From positions 85,192 through 149,191 of the forward strand of contig JAFKKV010000028.1 in NCBI GenBank assembly GCA_017304475.1: 64,000 bases of DNA. Direction: 5' to 3'. Within the stretch, counting starts at the first letter, position 1. Each line of letters starts with the position of its first letter. Of the stretch, positions 1 to 9,366 are shown piece after piece. The notes beneath the pieces were generated by a model. It searched no databases, was not told the origin of the DNA, and saw only the letters and a program-made list of their open reading frames with translations. The position numbers and the translations under genes are program-made. Source of the stretch: Hyphomicrobiales bacterium. Its GTDB lineage: Bacteria > Pseudomonadota > Alphaproteobacteria > Rhizobiales > Phreatobacteraceae.

Positions 1-1176
1 GAAGGCCAGCGCCAGGTGATAGGCGATGACCGTCTTGCCTTCGCCCGGCAGGGTCGAGGTGACGCCGATGCATTGCCGCCCCGACGAGCGCAGCGTCATC
101 TCGAAGGTGGTCCGGATCTCGCGGATGCCGGTGCTGACCGGCGCCGAGGGCTGGTCGACGATGATATTGACGCCCCAGCTCTCCGCGCCCTCGGCCATGA
201 CGCCGTCCATGTCGGTGAAGTCTTCGCCGAGTTCCTGGATCGAGCCGAGATAGGCAAGGCCGAGTTCGTGCTCGATCTGCGACCTCTCGCGAATGACGTT
301 GAGCAGGCGGAACCGGGTCAGCGCCGCGACCCCGCCGATGAACAGGCCGATGGCGCCGGCAAGGCCGAGAATGAGCGAGGTCCGGGGGGCCGACGGCCCG
401 GTCGGCGGCAGTGCCGCCGTGATCACCCGGGCGTCGGCGGCGGGAAACGAACCGACATCGATGATCCCGGTCTTCAGCGCCTGGGCGGCGGCCTCGCCGT
501 CGGCGTTCAATTCGCGCATGGTCCGCTCGAACTGGCCGGTCCGGCGGGCCGCCTCGATGCGTGGCGCCAGTTGCCGGCCGATATAGGCGGCGGTCACCGC
601 ATTGGCGAGGCGCGCAGCCTTTTCCGGGTCGATAGACTGGAAGCTGACCTGAAGCACGTAGGACTGCCCGAGCCGGCGGACGTCCAGTCTTTGGTCGAAC
701 TGGCTGACGACGGTGCTGTAGCTGCCGGCGCCGCCGCCACGGCTGATCAGCGATTTGAACCATGCCGGGATCGACAGGGAGGGGCGGGCGAATTCCGGAT
801 CGCGCTCCAGGTCATGGGCGGCGATGACGCTTCGATAGACCTGCTCGGATTTCAAAAGCTGGATCTGGCTTTCGAGCTGGGCCGCGTCGATGGAGACCTG
901 CACGAGTTCCCGGTCGGAGGCTTGGCGGGAGGTGTCCGGCCGGCGCGGGTCGAACAGCACGCGCGCGCTCGCCTGGTAGACCGGCCGCGACGTCGCGACG
1001 ATGACGATGCCCACCACCAGCGCCGCCGCGACGGCGCCGAGGATCATCCGCGCGTGCAGACGAAAGGCCACGACCAGATCCCGAGCGGGCTCGGGATCGC
1101 GCCGATCGATCTCGGGATCGGGTTGTGGGCGGGCCTTGGTTGCGATCAGCCCGTCCGGGCCCGGGACGTGTAGCAT
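1..1176 (-). CDS. Wzz/BY-kinase polysaccharide co-polymerase (partial, C-terminus outside window)
   Basis: This is the N-terminal 392 residues of a chain-length determinant fused to a bacterial tyrosine kinase (ExoP/Wzc/GumC type), which controls polymer length and export at the inner membrane. A first membrane segment lies near residues 43-63. A long periplasmic part begins with the Wzz-like YQASARVLFDP. A second membrane segment lies near 266-288, and the cytoplasmic kinase begins with a Walker A sequence GVTSTLPGEGKT near residues 371-382. The reading frame is open to base 1, so the rest of the kinase and its tyrosine tail lie outside. The ATG at 1174-1176 is the first start in frame. It follows the initiating transferase gene on the same strand, which fits a Wzx/Wzy-dependent pathway. 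Confidence 0.9.
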   Translation of the reverse strand, partial: MLHVPGPDGLIATKARPQPDPEIDRRDPEPARDLVVAFRLHARMILGAVAAALVVGIVIVATSRPVYQASARVLFDPRRPDTSRQASDRELVQVSIDAAQLESQIQLLKSEQVYRSVIAAHDLERDPEFARPSLSIPAWFKSLISRGGGAGSYSTVVSQFDQRLDVRRLGQSYVLQVSFQSIDPEKAARLANAVTAAYIGRQLAPRIEAARRTGQFERTMRELNADGEAAAQALKTGIIDVGSFPAADARVITAALPPTGPSAPRTSLILGLAGAIGLFIGGVAALTRFRLLNVIRERSQIEHELGLAYLGSIQELGEDFTDMDGVMAEGAESWGVNIIVDQPSAPVSTGIREIRTTFEMTLRSSGRQCIGVTSTLPGEGKTVIAYHLALAF

Positions 1177-1196
1177 TGTGACTGCACCATGCTCCA

Positions 1197-1238
1197 AGTC
1201 TGGGAATGAAAGTCTGGGAATGAAGGTCGGCGAATGAA
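1197..1238. repeat. Three-copy 14-bp tandem repeat
   Basis: AGTCTGGGAATGAA occurs at 1197-1210 and 1211-1224, and a diverged copy GGTCGGCGAATGAA lies at 1225-1238. The array lies in the 82-bp gap between the sugar transferase and the Wzz/kinase gene, so it is in the leader of the latter. Confidence 0.8.
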
Positions 1239-1258
1239 AGCGGCCGCCGGTCGGCGGA

Positions 1259-1969
1259 TCAGCGGCTTCCTTGCTGCAGCAGGACCGCCGGGATGGTCCT
1301 GACGATGATCTCGACGTCGAGCCAGATGCTCCAGTTGCTGGCATAGCGGCGGTCGAGGGCGATGCGGCCGTCGTAGCCGCAATCGCTGCGGCCGCTCACC
1401 TGCCAGAGGCCGGTGAGGCCAGGGGGCACCGAAAAACAGTGCGAGAAATTCTCGCCGTAGCGATGGATTTCATCGGGCACGATCGGCCGCGGGCCGACCA
1501 GGCTCATTTGCCCCATCAGGATATTGGCGAGCTGGGGCAATTCGTCGAGGCTGGTCCTGCGCAGGAAGGCGCCGAGCCGGGTGATCCTCGGATCATCAGT
1601 CAGTTTCTGGTTCTCCTGCCACTCCCGCCGCACGTGTGGACAGTGCTCCAGATGGGCCTTCAACGCCGCATCGGCGTCGCGAACCATGGACCGGAATTTG
1701 AAGCATTTGAACGGTCGCCCATTCTTGCCGATCCGCGTCTGCGCGAAGACGGCCGGTCCGCCATCCGCCATGCGAATGGACAAGGCGATGATGATGAACA
1801 GAGGCCATAGAAAGGCCAGGGCAGCGAGCGCGCCGCAAACATCTATTGTGCGCTTGAGGCACAGATTTGCGATGTTGCTATACGATGGCAGGGCGGCGCG
1901 ATCGGCCGCGAATACCAGCATGATGCCGTGAGATGGAAGCGTCTTTGACACAGAACGCACGCCTCTCAA
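1259..1969 (-). CDS. Initiating sugar-phosphate transferase (bacterial sugar transferase family)
   Basis: This 236-residue protein matches the compact ExoY/WbaP-C type phosphoglycosyl transferase. That family moves a hexose-1-phosphate onto undecaprenyl phosphate to start a surface polysaccharide repeat unit. One hydrophobic segment lies near residues 44-66 (ALAALAFLWPLFIIIALSI). The family landmarks follow: KCFKFRSM, DDPRITRLGAFLRRTSLDELPQ and MSLVGPRP, with the catalytic Asp-Glu pair in SLDELPQ. An alternative ATG lies at 1921. It ends 82 bp before the Wzz/kinase start and is probably co-transcribed with it. The sugar donor cannot be read from the sequence. Confidence 0.92.
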   Translation of the reverse strand: MRGVRSVSKTLPSHGIMLVFAADRAALPSYSNIANLCLKRTIDVCGALAALAFLWPLFIIIALSIRMADGGPAVFAQTRIGKNGRPFKCFKFRSMVRDADAALKAHLEHCPHVRREWQENQKLTDDPRITRLGAFLRRTSLDELPQLANILMGQMSLVGPRPIVPDEIHRYGENFSHCFSVPPGLTGLWQVSGRSDCGYDGRIALDRRYASNWSIWLDVEIIVRTIPAVLLQQGSR

Positions 1970-2307
1970 ACATTGCGACCGATAAGAATTAACGGTTTTT
2001 TAACTGGCCATCAAGTCAGTTTGTGCGGTGCACAAGATTTGGACGGTTTCTGGCTACCTACGAATGAGGCGCCCAACAATTATACAGAAAATCGCCGTGC
2101 TTGCATCCGGTGACGCCATGCCACCATGCGAGAGGGCGCCGAACCCGCTGATCGGGGCGCTCTCCTGGCCGGGTTGAGGCCCCTTTGGAGCCGTCAAACG
2201 GCCATTTACCGGTTGTTCACGATGTTGTGTCGGACGCCGCGAGGCGGTCCTCGTGTCTCCGCGGACCGGAGCTTGCATGACAAGGTGGGGCGGCGAGGGA
2301 TGCAGGC
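1970..2307. other. Divergent intergenic region, probable promoters
   Basis: This 338-bp gap separates the leftward transferase/Wzz genes from the rightward glycosyltransferase. Its left part (about 1970-2045) is clearly richer in A and T than its surroundings and includes TTAACGGTTTTTTAAC, so it is the likely promoter area. No gene, EcfG-type promoter or tRNA was found in it. Confidence 0.5.
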
Positions 2308-3396
2308 ATGGCCAAGCCGGACTGGTTCATCAACGGGCGCTTCCTGACCCAGAAGACATCAGGTGTTCAGCGCTATGCACGCGAGATCGTCCGGTCGCTT
2401 GACGCGCTGCTGGAGGAGGGCCATCCGCTCGCCCGGGGGCGCCGCCTCTGCCTCGTGACCCCGCCTCATGCGGACATCTTGCCCGGGCTCGGGATGATCG
2501 AGCAGCGCGTGGTCGGCAGTTTGCGCGGCCATGCCTGGGAGCAGGTCTCGCTGCCCAGGTATGCGCGCGGCGGCCTTCTGAACCTGTGCAACACCGCGCC
2601 CTTGCTGGGGCGCCGGAACATCGTCTGCATTCACGACACCAATGTCGCTGATTATCCGGAGAGCTATTCGCGCCAGTTCCGGTTGCTCTACCGCGCGCTG
2701 GTGCCGCCGGTGGCGCGTGGGGCCGCAATGGTGGCGACCGTATCGGCCTATTCGGCCGGCCGGATCGCGCGCTTCGGCCTCGACAGAGGGGCGATCGCCG
2801 TGCTGCCCAATGGCCATGAGCATGTCGCGCGCTGGCGGGCCGTTGCCTCGCCCGCGATTGCGGCGGCTGCCGGCCCGAACACGATCGTGGTGCTGGGCAG
2901 CCGTGCTCCGCACAAGAATCTCGGCATGCTCTTGGGCCTGGCCGGCGCGCTGGCGGGCCAAGGCTTCAGGATCGCCATTGCCGGAGCCGCCGACGCCCAT
3001 GTTTTCCAGGGGGCGGCAGCCGGTGAGGCCGGCAATGTGGTGTCGGTCGGCCGGATCTCCGACGACGAACTGGCGGCCTTGCTCCAGGGCGCGCATTGCC
3101 TGGCTTTCCCGTCTTTCGTCGAGGGGTTCGGCCTACCTCCTCTGGAGGCTTTTGCGATCGGTTGCCCGGTGGTATCGTCTGACCGCGCCAGCCTGCCGGA
3201 AGTTTGCGGTGAGGCTGCGCTTTATGCCGCGCCCGATCGACCCGACCAATGGCTTTCGGCCTTTTGCGCGCTGCGGGATGATCCGCGGTTGCGCGCAGCA
3301 TTGATCGAGCGGGGACATGCGAGAGCCAGGGCCTTTTCCTGGCGCGAATCCGCGTTGGGTTATCTCGGTGCCATGGCGCACCTGGACGAGGCCTGA
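2308..3396 (+). CDS. GT4-family glycosyltransferase
   Basis: The 362 residues form a GT-B glycosyltransferase of family 4. The N-terminus carries the mannosyltransferase-like SGVQRYAREIVRSLD. The C-terminal donor domain has the E-x7-E motif in EGFGLPPLEA, inside FPSFVEGFGLPPLEAF, followed by CPVVSSDRASLPEV. It should add one sugar of the repeat unit at the cytoplasmic face of the membrane. The ATG at 2308 is used, and the protein starts directly with a typical first strand. It is the first gene of a rightward series ending with the Wzy-like gene. Donor and acceptor are unknown. Confidence 0.88.
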   Translation: MAKPDWFINGRFLTQKTSGVQRYAREIVRSLDALLEEGHPLARGRRLCLVTPPHADILPGLGMIEQRVVGSLRGHAWEQVSLPRYARGGLLNLCNTAPLLGRRNIVCIHDTNVADYPESYSRQFRLLYRALVPPVARGAAMVATVSAYSAGRIARFGLDRGAIAVLPNGHEHVARWRAVASPAIAAAAGPNTIVVLGSRAPHKNLGMLLGLAGALAGQGFRIAIAGAADAHVFQGAAAGEAGNVVSVGRISDDELAALLQGAHCLAFPSFVEGFGLPPLEAFAIGCPVVSSDRASLPEVCGEAALYAAPDRPDQWLSAFCALRDDPRLRAALIERGHARARAFSWRESALGYLGAMAHLDEA

Positions 3397-3543
3397 ACGG
3401 GCTCTGGGATGACCGGGCCGTCCGTGGCGGCACCGGCCGTGGCATATCGTTTGCTTGATAACGGATAGCGAAAGCGGGCTTTCGCGACGTCTCGATCGAC
3501 CACGCTTCCAACGGGCGGCCATTCCTGGTCCATCAGTGCGGAC

Positions 3544-4677
3544 ATGCGCGTGACATCACCTGACTGGATCATCGTCGGCGCGGGCTTTACCGGAGCGGTC
3601 CTCGCGGAGCGCCTGGCATCTCAGGCGGGCCGGCGCGTCCTGGTCGTCGACAGGCGCGATCATATCGCCGGTAACGCCTATGACTATCGCGGGCCCTGGG
3701 ACATCCTGGTCCATAGATACGGGCCCCATATCTTCCATACCAACAGCAAGAAGATATGGGACTACCTGTCGCGCTTTACCGAGTGGCGTCCGTATTTCCA
3801 CCACGTCGTGGCGCATATCGACGGCAAATACGCACCCATTCCGTTCAACCTGAACACGATCGAAGATCTCTTCCCGCGCCGCATGGCCGAGGCGATGACG
3901 CAAGGCCTCATCGATACCTATGGCTACGGCGCCAAGGTGCCGATCCTCAGGATGCGGGAGGAGGGGGCTGAGCAACTGCGCTACCTCGCCGACTATATCT
4001 ACAGGAAGGTCTTCGAGAACTACACGTTCAAGCAGTGGTCCTTGAAGCCGGAGGAACTCGACCCCTCCGTCAGCGCGCGTGTCCCCATTCATGTCAGCCG
4101 GGACGACCGGTACTTTCAGGACATCTACCAGGCCATGCCGGTGGACGGCTATTCGGCGATGTTCGCCCGCATCCTGGCGCATGAAAACATCACGGTTTCG
4201 ACCTCCACCGAATTCGAGGCGGTGAGGGGCCTCTATCCCGGCGCCAAGGTGGTGTTCACCGGACCGATCGACGAATATTTCAAATTCGAGCACGGCGCGC
4301 TGCCCTATCGCAGCCTGCGGTTTCGCCTGTTCGAGCGTCCCGGGCCCGAAGCACAGCCGGTCGGAACCGTGAACTACCCCAATGAGTTCGATTTCACGCG
4401 CATCACCGAATTCAAGCATCTGACCGGTCAGCGGGCCGATGGCACGATCCTGATCGAGGAATATCCGGAAGCCTACGTGCCGGGGCGCAACGAGCCCTAT
4501 TATCCGATACCGACGGGGGATACCGCAGCCGCCCTGGTGCCTTACCAGGCCATGGCCCATCAATTGAAGGGGAAGGTCTGGTTCGCCGGGCGCCTCGGAG
4601 ACTACGCCTATTACAATATGGACCAGGCCTGCGGCCGTGCCCTCGCCTTGTTCGAAAAGCAACTGGCCGTCACATAG
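3544..4677 (+). CDS. glf: UDP-galactopyranose mutase
   Basis: This FAD enzyme interconverts UDP-galactopyranose and UDP-galactofuranose, the donor for galactofuranose in surface glycans. The N-terminal dinucleotide motif is VGAGFTGAVLAERLA. It is followed by the family sequences RDHIAGNAYD, YGPHIFHTN and FKQWSLKPEELDPS, and the C-terminal FAD-contacting part GRLGDYAYYNMDQ. Its 377 residues equal the usual length of bacterial Glf. Its place among glycosyltransferases implies that the polymer contains galactofuranose. Confidence 0.95.
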   Translation: MRVTSPDWIIVGAGFTGAVLAERLASQAGRRVLVVDRRDHIAGNAYDYRGPWDILVHRYGPHIFHTNSKKIWDYLSRFTEWRPYFHHVVAHIDGKYAPIPFNLNTIEDLFPRRMAEAMTQGLIDTYGYGAKVPILRMREEGAEQLRYLADYIYRKVFENYTFKQWSLKPEELDPSVSARVPIHVSRDDRYFQDIYQAMPVDGYSAMFARILAHENITVSTSTEFEAVRGLYPGAKVVFTGPIDEYFKFEHGALPYRSLRFRLFERPGPEAQPVGTVNYPNEFDFTRITEFKHLTGQRADGTILIEEYPEAYVPGRNEPYYPIPTGDTAAALVPYQAMAHQLKGKVWFAGRLGDYAYYNMDQACGRALALFEKQLAVT

Positions 4678-4745
4678 ACGAAAAAAGGGGGAGCGAAGAG
4701 GCCGAAATACGCATGCGTTCCATTTCCTATGCGTAAGGACGTGCC

Positions 4746-5825
4746 ATGAGTAAAGTGTCAGTCTTGATGGCGACCTATAACGGGGCGCCTTATATTGCGG
4801 AACAATTGGAAAGCATCGGCCGACAGACCCATCTTCCGCATGAGTTATGGGTGACGGATGACGGATCGAGCGACGACACGCTGCGCATCGTCTCCGCCTT
4901 TGCCGAGCGCGCGCGATTTCCCGTACGCATCCGGATGAACACGCAGCGCCTCGGTTATGGCGAGAACTTCCTGAGCGCGGCCATGCTCTGCGAGGGTGAG
5001 TTCATCGCGTTCTGCGACCAGGATGACGAATGGCATCCGGAAAAGCTCGAGCGATGCGTCGGAGCGCTGGAGCGGGAAGGCGCGCTTCTCTGCGCCCATA
5101 CCGCGACGCTGATCGATGCTGAATCGCGCTATCTCGGCTATTTCGACCAGGGAATTGCCCGCACCGAAACCTATCCGCCGCTGCACCTGCCGCCTTGGGA
5201 GGTGTTTTTCGGGATGACCGAGGTGTTCCGGCGCGATCTCCTGGGCCTGATCGACATCAAGCACCGCGGCCTCGACAGCCACACCTTGAACAGCCAGCTC
5301 GCCCATGACCGCTGGGTCTATTTTCTCGCCCACAGCCTCGGCAAGGTCGTGACGCTCGCCCATCCCCTGGTGGCCTATCGCCAGCACGGCAAGAACGCCT
5401 ATGGCGGGCTGAAGAAGAGCCTCATGACCCGGCTGCGCGGCAAGCTGGTCGGCTCGGCCGACATCCTGCGCAAGCACGAGGCCATGGCGCTGCACCGGGC
5501 GCATGTGCTGGCGGAGCTCTCCAAGACGCCGGCCGGCGGGGCGGTGGCGGACCAGGCGCGCGCCGCCGCGGCCTATTGGCGGCGGCTCGGCGACATCTAT
5601 GCCCTGCGTGCGCGCCTCTATGACGGCACGACCTTCGGCGCGCGCCGGTCGGCCCTGGCCCGGCTGGTCGGCCGCGGCGCCTATCGCACGGGCGGCGGCG
5701 CGATCAGCACGAAGGTGCTGATGAAAGATGTCATGCTCGGGCTGTTCCGCATTCCCGTGTCGCGGGCGGGACCGGCCCGGCACCGCAGGGGCAAGTCGGG
5801 CATCCGCGTCGAGGACAAGTCATGA
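4746..5825 (+). CDS. GT2-family glycosyltransferase
   Basis: This is a GT-A glycosyltransferase of family 2. The first 200 residues carry the nucleotide-binding start SVLMATYNGAPYIAEQLES, then TDDGSSDDT and the metal-binding CDQDDEWHPEKL. The late part (YRQHGKNAYGG) resembles rhamnosyl- and N-acetylglucosaminyl-transferases of the WcaA/RfbF group. Its substrate cannot be assigned. The stop overlaps the next ATG by four bases (ATGA), so translation is probably coupled. Confidence 0.88.
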   Translation: MSKVSVLMATYNGAPYIAEQLESIGRQTHLPHELWVTDDGSSDDTLRIVSAFAERARFPVRIRMNTQRLGYGENFLSAAMLCEGEFIAFCDQDDEWHPEKLERCVGALEREGALLCAHTATLIDAESRYLGYFDQGIARTETYPPLHLPPWEVFFGMTEVFRRDLLGLIDIKHRGLDSHTLNSQLAHDRWVYFLAHSLGKVVTLAHPLVAYRQHGKNAYGGLKKSLMTRLRGKLVGSADILRKHEAMALHRAHVLAELSKTPAGGAVADQARAAAAYWRRLGDIYALRARLYDGTTFGARRSALARLVGRGAYRTGGGAISTKVLMKDVMLGLFRIPVSRAGPARHRRGKSGIRVEDKS

Positions 5826-6781
5826 CGGCGCTGGCGCCGCGCTACCGGCGGGTCGCCGTCTATGCTCCTTCGGCCTCGATGACCGGCGGCCCGGAACTGC
5901 TGCACCAGCTGGTTCACGAAATCCGGGCGAATGGCGGCGAGGCGGCGATCCACTATGTGCCCGATCCCCTGGCCGCCGTTCCCGAGCGATACCGGGTCTA
6001 TGACATCAAGACCTTGGCCACCGTCGATCCGGCGGAAGGCGACTGCATCGTGGTGCCCGAGACCATGGTGCGGCGGCTGCCGCTCTGGTCGCCGGCGGCG
6101 CGTTATATCTGGTGGCTCAGCTTCGATTTTTTCCAGAGCCGGCACCGGGGCAGGGCGGAACGCATCCTGGCCAATCTCTACAAGGAAGGCCTGATCCGGT
6201 GCCTGACCCGGCTCGGCACCAGGCATCTGTTCCAGTCGCATTATGCCCGCAGCCGGCTGCTCAGCCGCGGCATGAATGGCGCGCTCCTGTCCGACTATCT
6301 CCTGACCGGCGCGCCGCCGGACGACGCCGCGCCGCGCGAAGACCTGATCCTGTACAATCCGAAAAAAGGCATCGAGATCACCGAGCGGTTGCGCCGCCAA
6401 CGGCCCGACCTGGCTTTCCTGCCGATCGTCGACATGACCAGGCAGCAGGTCGAGGCGGCGTTCCGGCGGGCCAAGGTCTATATCGATTTCGGCGAGCATC
6501 CGGGCAAGGACCGGCTGCCGCGCGAAGCGGCCATGATGGGGACGGTCGTGGTCGTCGGCATGCGCGGCGCCGCGGCCTTCGACGAAGACGTCACCTTGCC
6601 GGCGGCCTACAAGCTGGCGATCGACGACCGCCTGGCGGCCAGGTTCCGCGCCCTGATCGACGCCATCATGGCCGACTTCCCGACGCATCAGGCCGCGCAG
6701 CGCCCCTATCGCCAGATCATCGAAGCCGAGCGCGAAATCTTCGCGCAGCAGGTGCGAGATGTCTTTTTTGTCGCGAACTGA
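5822..6781 (+). CDS. Uncharacterised glycan-locus protein, GT-B-like
   Basis: I do not recognise this 319-residue protein as a named family. It starts like a GT-B enzyme (VAVYAPSASMTGGPELLHQL) and ends with a region that resembles a donor-binding half (VYIDFGEHPGKDRLPREAAMMGTVVVV). There are no membrane segments. It overlaps the GT2 gene upstream and is followed after 27 bp by the Wzy-like gene, so it is very likely a further transferase or modifying enzyme of the same repeat unit. The clear E-x7-E motif of GT4 is absent. Confidence 0.75.
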   Translation: MTALAPRYRRVAVYAPSASMTGGPELLHQLVHEIRANGGEAAIHYVPDPLAAVPERYRVYDIKTLATVDPAEGDCIVVPETMVRRLPLWSPAARYIWWLSFDFFQSRHRGRAERILANLYKEGLIRCLTRLGTRHLFQSHYARSRLLSRGMNGALLSDYLLTGAPPDDAAPREDLILYNPKKGIEITERLRRQRPDLAFLPIVDMTRQQVEAAFRRAKVYIDFGEHPGKDRLPREAAMMGTVVVVGMRGAAAFDEDVTLPAAYKLAIDDRLAARFRALIDAIMADFPTHQAAQRPYRQIIEAEREIFAQQVRDVFFVAN

Positions 6782-6808
6782 GCCGTCGCCGCCGGCGGGA
6801 GCACGGCG

Positions 6809-8230
6809 ATGACCTGGCCTGTCGGGATGTTCTGGCTGCTGCTGGCCTGGGGGCTCTTGAGCCGCCGGCCGGTGCTGATGGACCTGTTCTTCGCGACCGC
6901 CGCCTTCGGAACGCTCGCCGTCGTGCCGGTCGACATGGTCGGCGGCATCAATCTCCTGCCGCAGCCGGTCTGCGCAAGCGCCATCGTCCTGCGCCTGGCG
7001 CTCGATCCGCGCGGGCGCTCGCAGGCAGTGCAGGCCATGGCGGACATGCGGCGGCTCGGCCTGCTGTCGTTGTTCCTGGCGGTGAGCGTCCTGGTCACCG
7101 TCTTCATGCCGCGGCTGTTCGCCGGAACGGTCGATGTGGTTTCGATGACCGGCGTCACCGAGGGGCCGCAACCCCTGGCGCCCGGCACGTTCAACCTGAC
7201 CCAGATCGCTTATCTCGGCCTCTCCGTGCTGACGGTTGCCGCATTCGCGGTGGCGGCGGCTGATCGCGCCATGATGGCGACCGTGGGCCGCGCGGTTCTC
7301 GTCGGCGGCGCGACGGTTGCCGCGACCGGCCTGGCGAGCATGCTGGCGGATGCGAGCGGCATGGGCGCGCTGCTGGAGCCGTTCAGGACGGTGACCTATG
7401 TGCTGCTCACCGAGGACGAGGCGCTCGGGCTGCGCCGCCTGACCGGCCTGATGCCCGAGGCCTCGGCCTTCGGCGCCCTCTGCGTGCTCTACGGCGCCGC
7501 GTCGGGGCTGCTTTATCCCTGCTTCGAGGGCACCACGCGGCGGTTCGCGGCGGCCATCGCGCTCACGCTGTTCGTCATGGCGGCCTTGTCGACCTCGTCG
7601 ACCGCCTTTGTCGGGCTCGCCGTCGGGGCAGGCCTGATCGCGGCTAACTGGTTGCGCCGCCTGCTGTCGCCGGCCTCGCTCCGGCCGACCGGCGGCCAGA
7701 TCGAATTCGTCGTCGGCATGTCGCTGGTGATCGCCGCACTCGCCCTGCTGCTCGTCGATACGCGGCTGTTCGACCAGGCTGGCGACATGATCGACCTCAT
7801 GCTGTTCCAGAAGGTCTCGTCGGATTCCTATATCGAGCGAATGCGCTGGAACGACACGGCCATGGACGGCTTCTGGGCGACCCTGGGGCTCGGCGTCGGG
7901 CTCGGCTCGGCGCGTGCGTCGAACTGGTTCATCGCGCTGCTCAGCAATACCGGGGCGATCGGCGCCGCGCTCATGCTCGGTTTCGTGGCGCAGAGCTTCA
8001 TGCGCAAGCCGCCGCCGGGCGATCCCCTGCGGGCGGAATTCACATGGGCGTTCAAGGCGGTCCTGCTGCTCGCCTTGGTCATGGGCGCCCTGGCGGGCAC
8101 CTCGGCCGATTTCGGCGTCGGGATCGCAGCCGTCTACGGCATGCTCACCGGGCTTGCCGGCCGGCGGAGCGCCGGCGGCCGGGCAGGCTGGTCCGGGTTG
8201 CGGACAGGCCTCCGCGAACGGGCGGGTTGA
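6809..8230 (+). CDS. Wzy-like O-antigen/EPS polymerase
   Basis: This polytopic membrane protein of 473 residues has about ten or more hydrophobic segments. It has a large loop around residues 325-365 that includes SSDSYIERMRWNDTAMDGF, where O-antigen ligase/Wzy proteins carry their catalytic periplasmic loop. Primary sequence of this group is poorly conserved, so the call rests on topology and position between glycosyltransferases. It should join lipid-linked repeat units in the periplasm, with the Wzz/kinase gene at the left edge setting chain length. It is the last gene of the rightward series and faces a leftward transferase gene 13 bp away. Confidence 0.75.
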   Translation: MTWPVGMFWLLLAWGLLSRRPVLMDLFFATAAFGTLAVVPVDMVGGINLLPQPVCASAIVLRLALDPRGRSQAVQAMADMRRLGLLSLFLAVSVLVTVFMPRLFAGTVDVVSMTGVTEGPQPLAPGTFNLTQIAYLGLSVLTVAAFAVAAADRAMMATVGRAVLVGGATVAATGLASMLADASGMGALLEPFRTVTYVLLTEDEALGLRRLTGLMPEASAFGALCVLYGAASGLLYPCFEGTTRRFAAAIALTLFVMAALSTSSTAFVGLAVGAGLIAANWLRRLLSPASLRPTGGQIEFVVGMSLVIAALALLLVDTRLFDQAGDMIDLMLFQKVSSDSYIERMRWNDTAMDGFWATLGLGVGLGSARASNWFIALLSNTGAIGAALMLGFVAQSFMRKPPPGDPLRAEFTWAFKAVLLLALVMGALAGTSADFGVGIAAVYGMLTGLAGRRSAGGRAGWSGLRTGLRERAG

Positions 8231-8243
8231 GCCGTCTGCACGC

Positions 8244-9335
8244 TCAAGCGCCGCGGAGCCAAGGCGACGACGCCACGCCGGAGGCCAAAAGCGAGGCATA
8301 TAGCCGGTCATAATCGGCATGCAGACGCTCGACCGTGAAGCGTTCCAGATTGCCGCGCGCCTGCATCTTCATCCGCGCCAGCATGGCCGGGTCGCGCAGC
8401 AGGCCGCTGATCGCCTCGGCGAAGGCCGCGACGTCGCCGGGTGGCACCAGAAGCCCGGCGGCGCCATGGTCCAGGGCCTCGGGAATGCCGCCGACATTGG
8501 ACGCGACAATGGCGCATCCCGCCGATCGGGCCTCGATATTGACCAGGCCGAGCGGTTCGGCATGGGAGGCGAGGACGAAAATGTCGGTGTTGCGCAGCAC
8601 CGTCTGCGGGTCGTTGAGCGACCCGTGGAAATGGATGCGAGCGCCGAAGCCGGTCGCAGCCGCGGCGGCCTCGAGCTTGGCCCGGTCCGGGCCGTCGCCG
8701 ACGATATGCAGTTCGGCGGCATGCGCGGCCGCCACCCGCGCGAAGGCGGCGATGATGGTGTCGACGCCCTTGCGCTCGTGCAGGCCGCAGACCGTGGCGA
8801 TGCTCGGCCGTGCCAGCGCAGCCGGCGGTTCATCGGCAAAATAGAGGCTGCGCGCGCCGCCGAGCGGCGCATTGAGAATGGTGACCAGCTTGTGCGCGGC
8901 GAAGCCGCGCTGCACCAGCGTGACGCGTTCGGCCTCGCTGACCGCGGCAATGCCGTCGGCCAACCGCATGATCGCCGAATGGCCGTCGAAGGAATTGTGC
9001 ACCGTGGCGACGAGCGCGGCCCGGGTCAGCCGCGTCGCGCAATAGCCCAGCACGGTGCCCGCCATCATATGGGCGTGCACGATGTCGATCCGGCGCTGCC
9101 GGACGATCCGGCGCAGGCGGACGATCGCCTGGAGCAATTCCCGTGGATTGCCGGTGCGCTGCCGGAGCGGGATATGGTCGACCCCGGATCGAACCAGCAG
9201 GTCGCGCAATTCGCCGCCTTCGCCGGCATAGGCCACCACATCGCCCTTAGCCGCCTGGATACAGGCGAGGTCGACGGCGGCATGCACATTGCCGTGGCCG
9301 AGCCGGCAATGATTGACCAGGTGCAGGATTTTCAT
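8244..9335 (-). CDS. GT4-family glycosyltransferase
   Basis: This 363-residue GT-B enzyme begins KILHLVNHCRLGHGNVHAAVD. In the donor domain it has CGLHERKGVDTII and the E-x7-E motif in EPLGLVNIEARSAG, followed by GIPEALDHGAAGLLVPPGD. The ATG at 9335 is preferred over upstream in-frame starts because those lie inside the GH16 gene upstream and lack family-like sequence. The gap to that gene is 31 bp, so the leftward trio GT2-GH16-GT4 is probably one operon. Confidence 0.88.
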   Translation of the reverse strand: MKILHLVNHCRLGHGNVHAAVDLACIQAAKGDVVAYAGEGGELRDLLVRSGVDHIPLRQRTGNPRELLQAIVRLRRIVRQRRIDIVHAHMMAGTVLGYCATRLTRAALVATVHNSFDGHSAIMRLADGIAAVSEAERVTLVQRGFAAHKLVTILNAPLGGARSLYFADEPPAALARPSIATVCGLHERKGVDTIIAAFARVAAAHAAELHIVGDGPDRAKLEAAAAATGFGARIHFHGSLNDPQTVLRNTDIFVLASHAEPLGLVNIEARSAGCAIVASNVGGIPEALDHGAAGLLVPPGDVAAFAEAISGLLRDPAMLARMKMQARGNLERFTVERLHADYDRLYASLLASGVASSPWLRGA

Positions 9336-9366
9336 GGCGCCGGCCTCGATCGGAACTGCCACCCGC

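Noticed and set aside
16..1173. Rightward 385-codon frame at the window start
   Set aside because: It is the complement of the Wzz/BY-kinase frame, with Arg/Gly/Asp-rich shadow composition and no motif. The leftward frame has two membrane segments and a Walker A.
5681..8320. Leftward 879-codon frame
   Set aside because: It covers the GT-B-like and Wzy-like genes in antisense and is extremely rich in Arg, Gln and His. It is a GC-frame shadow.
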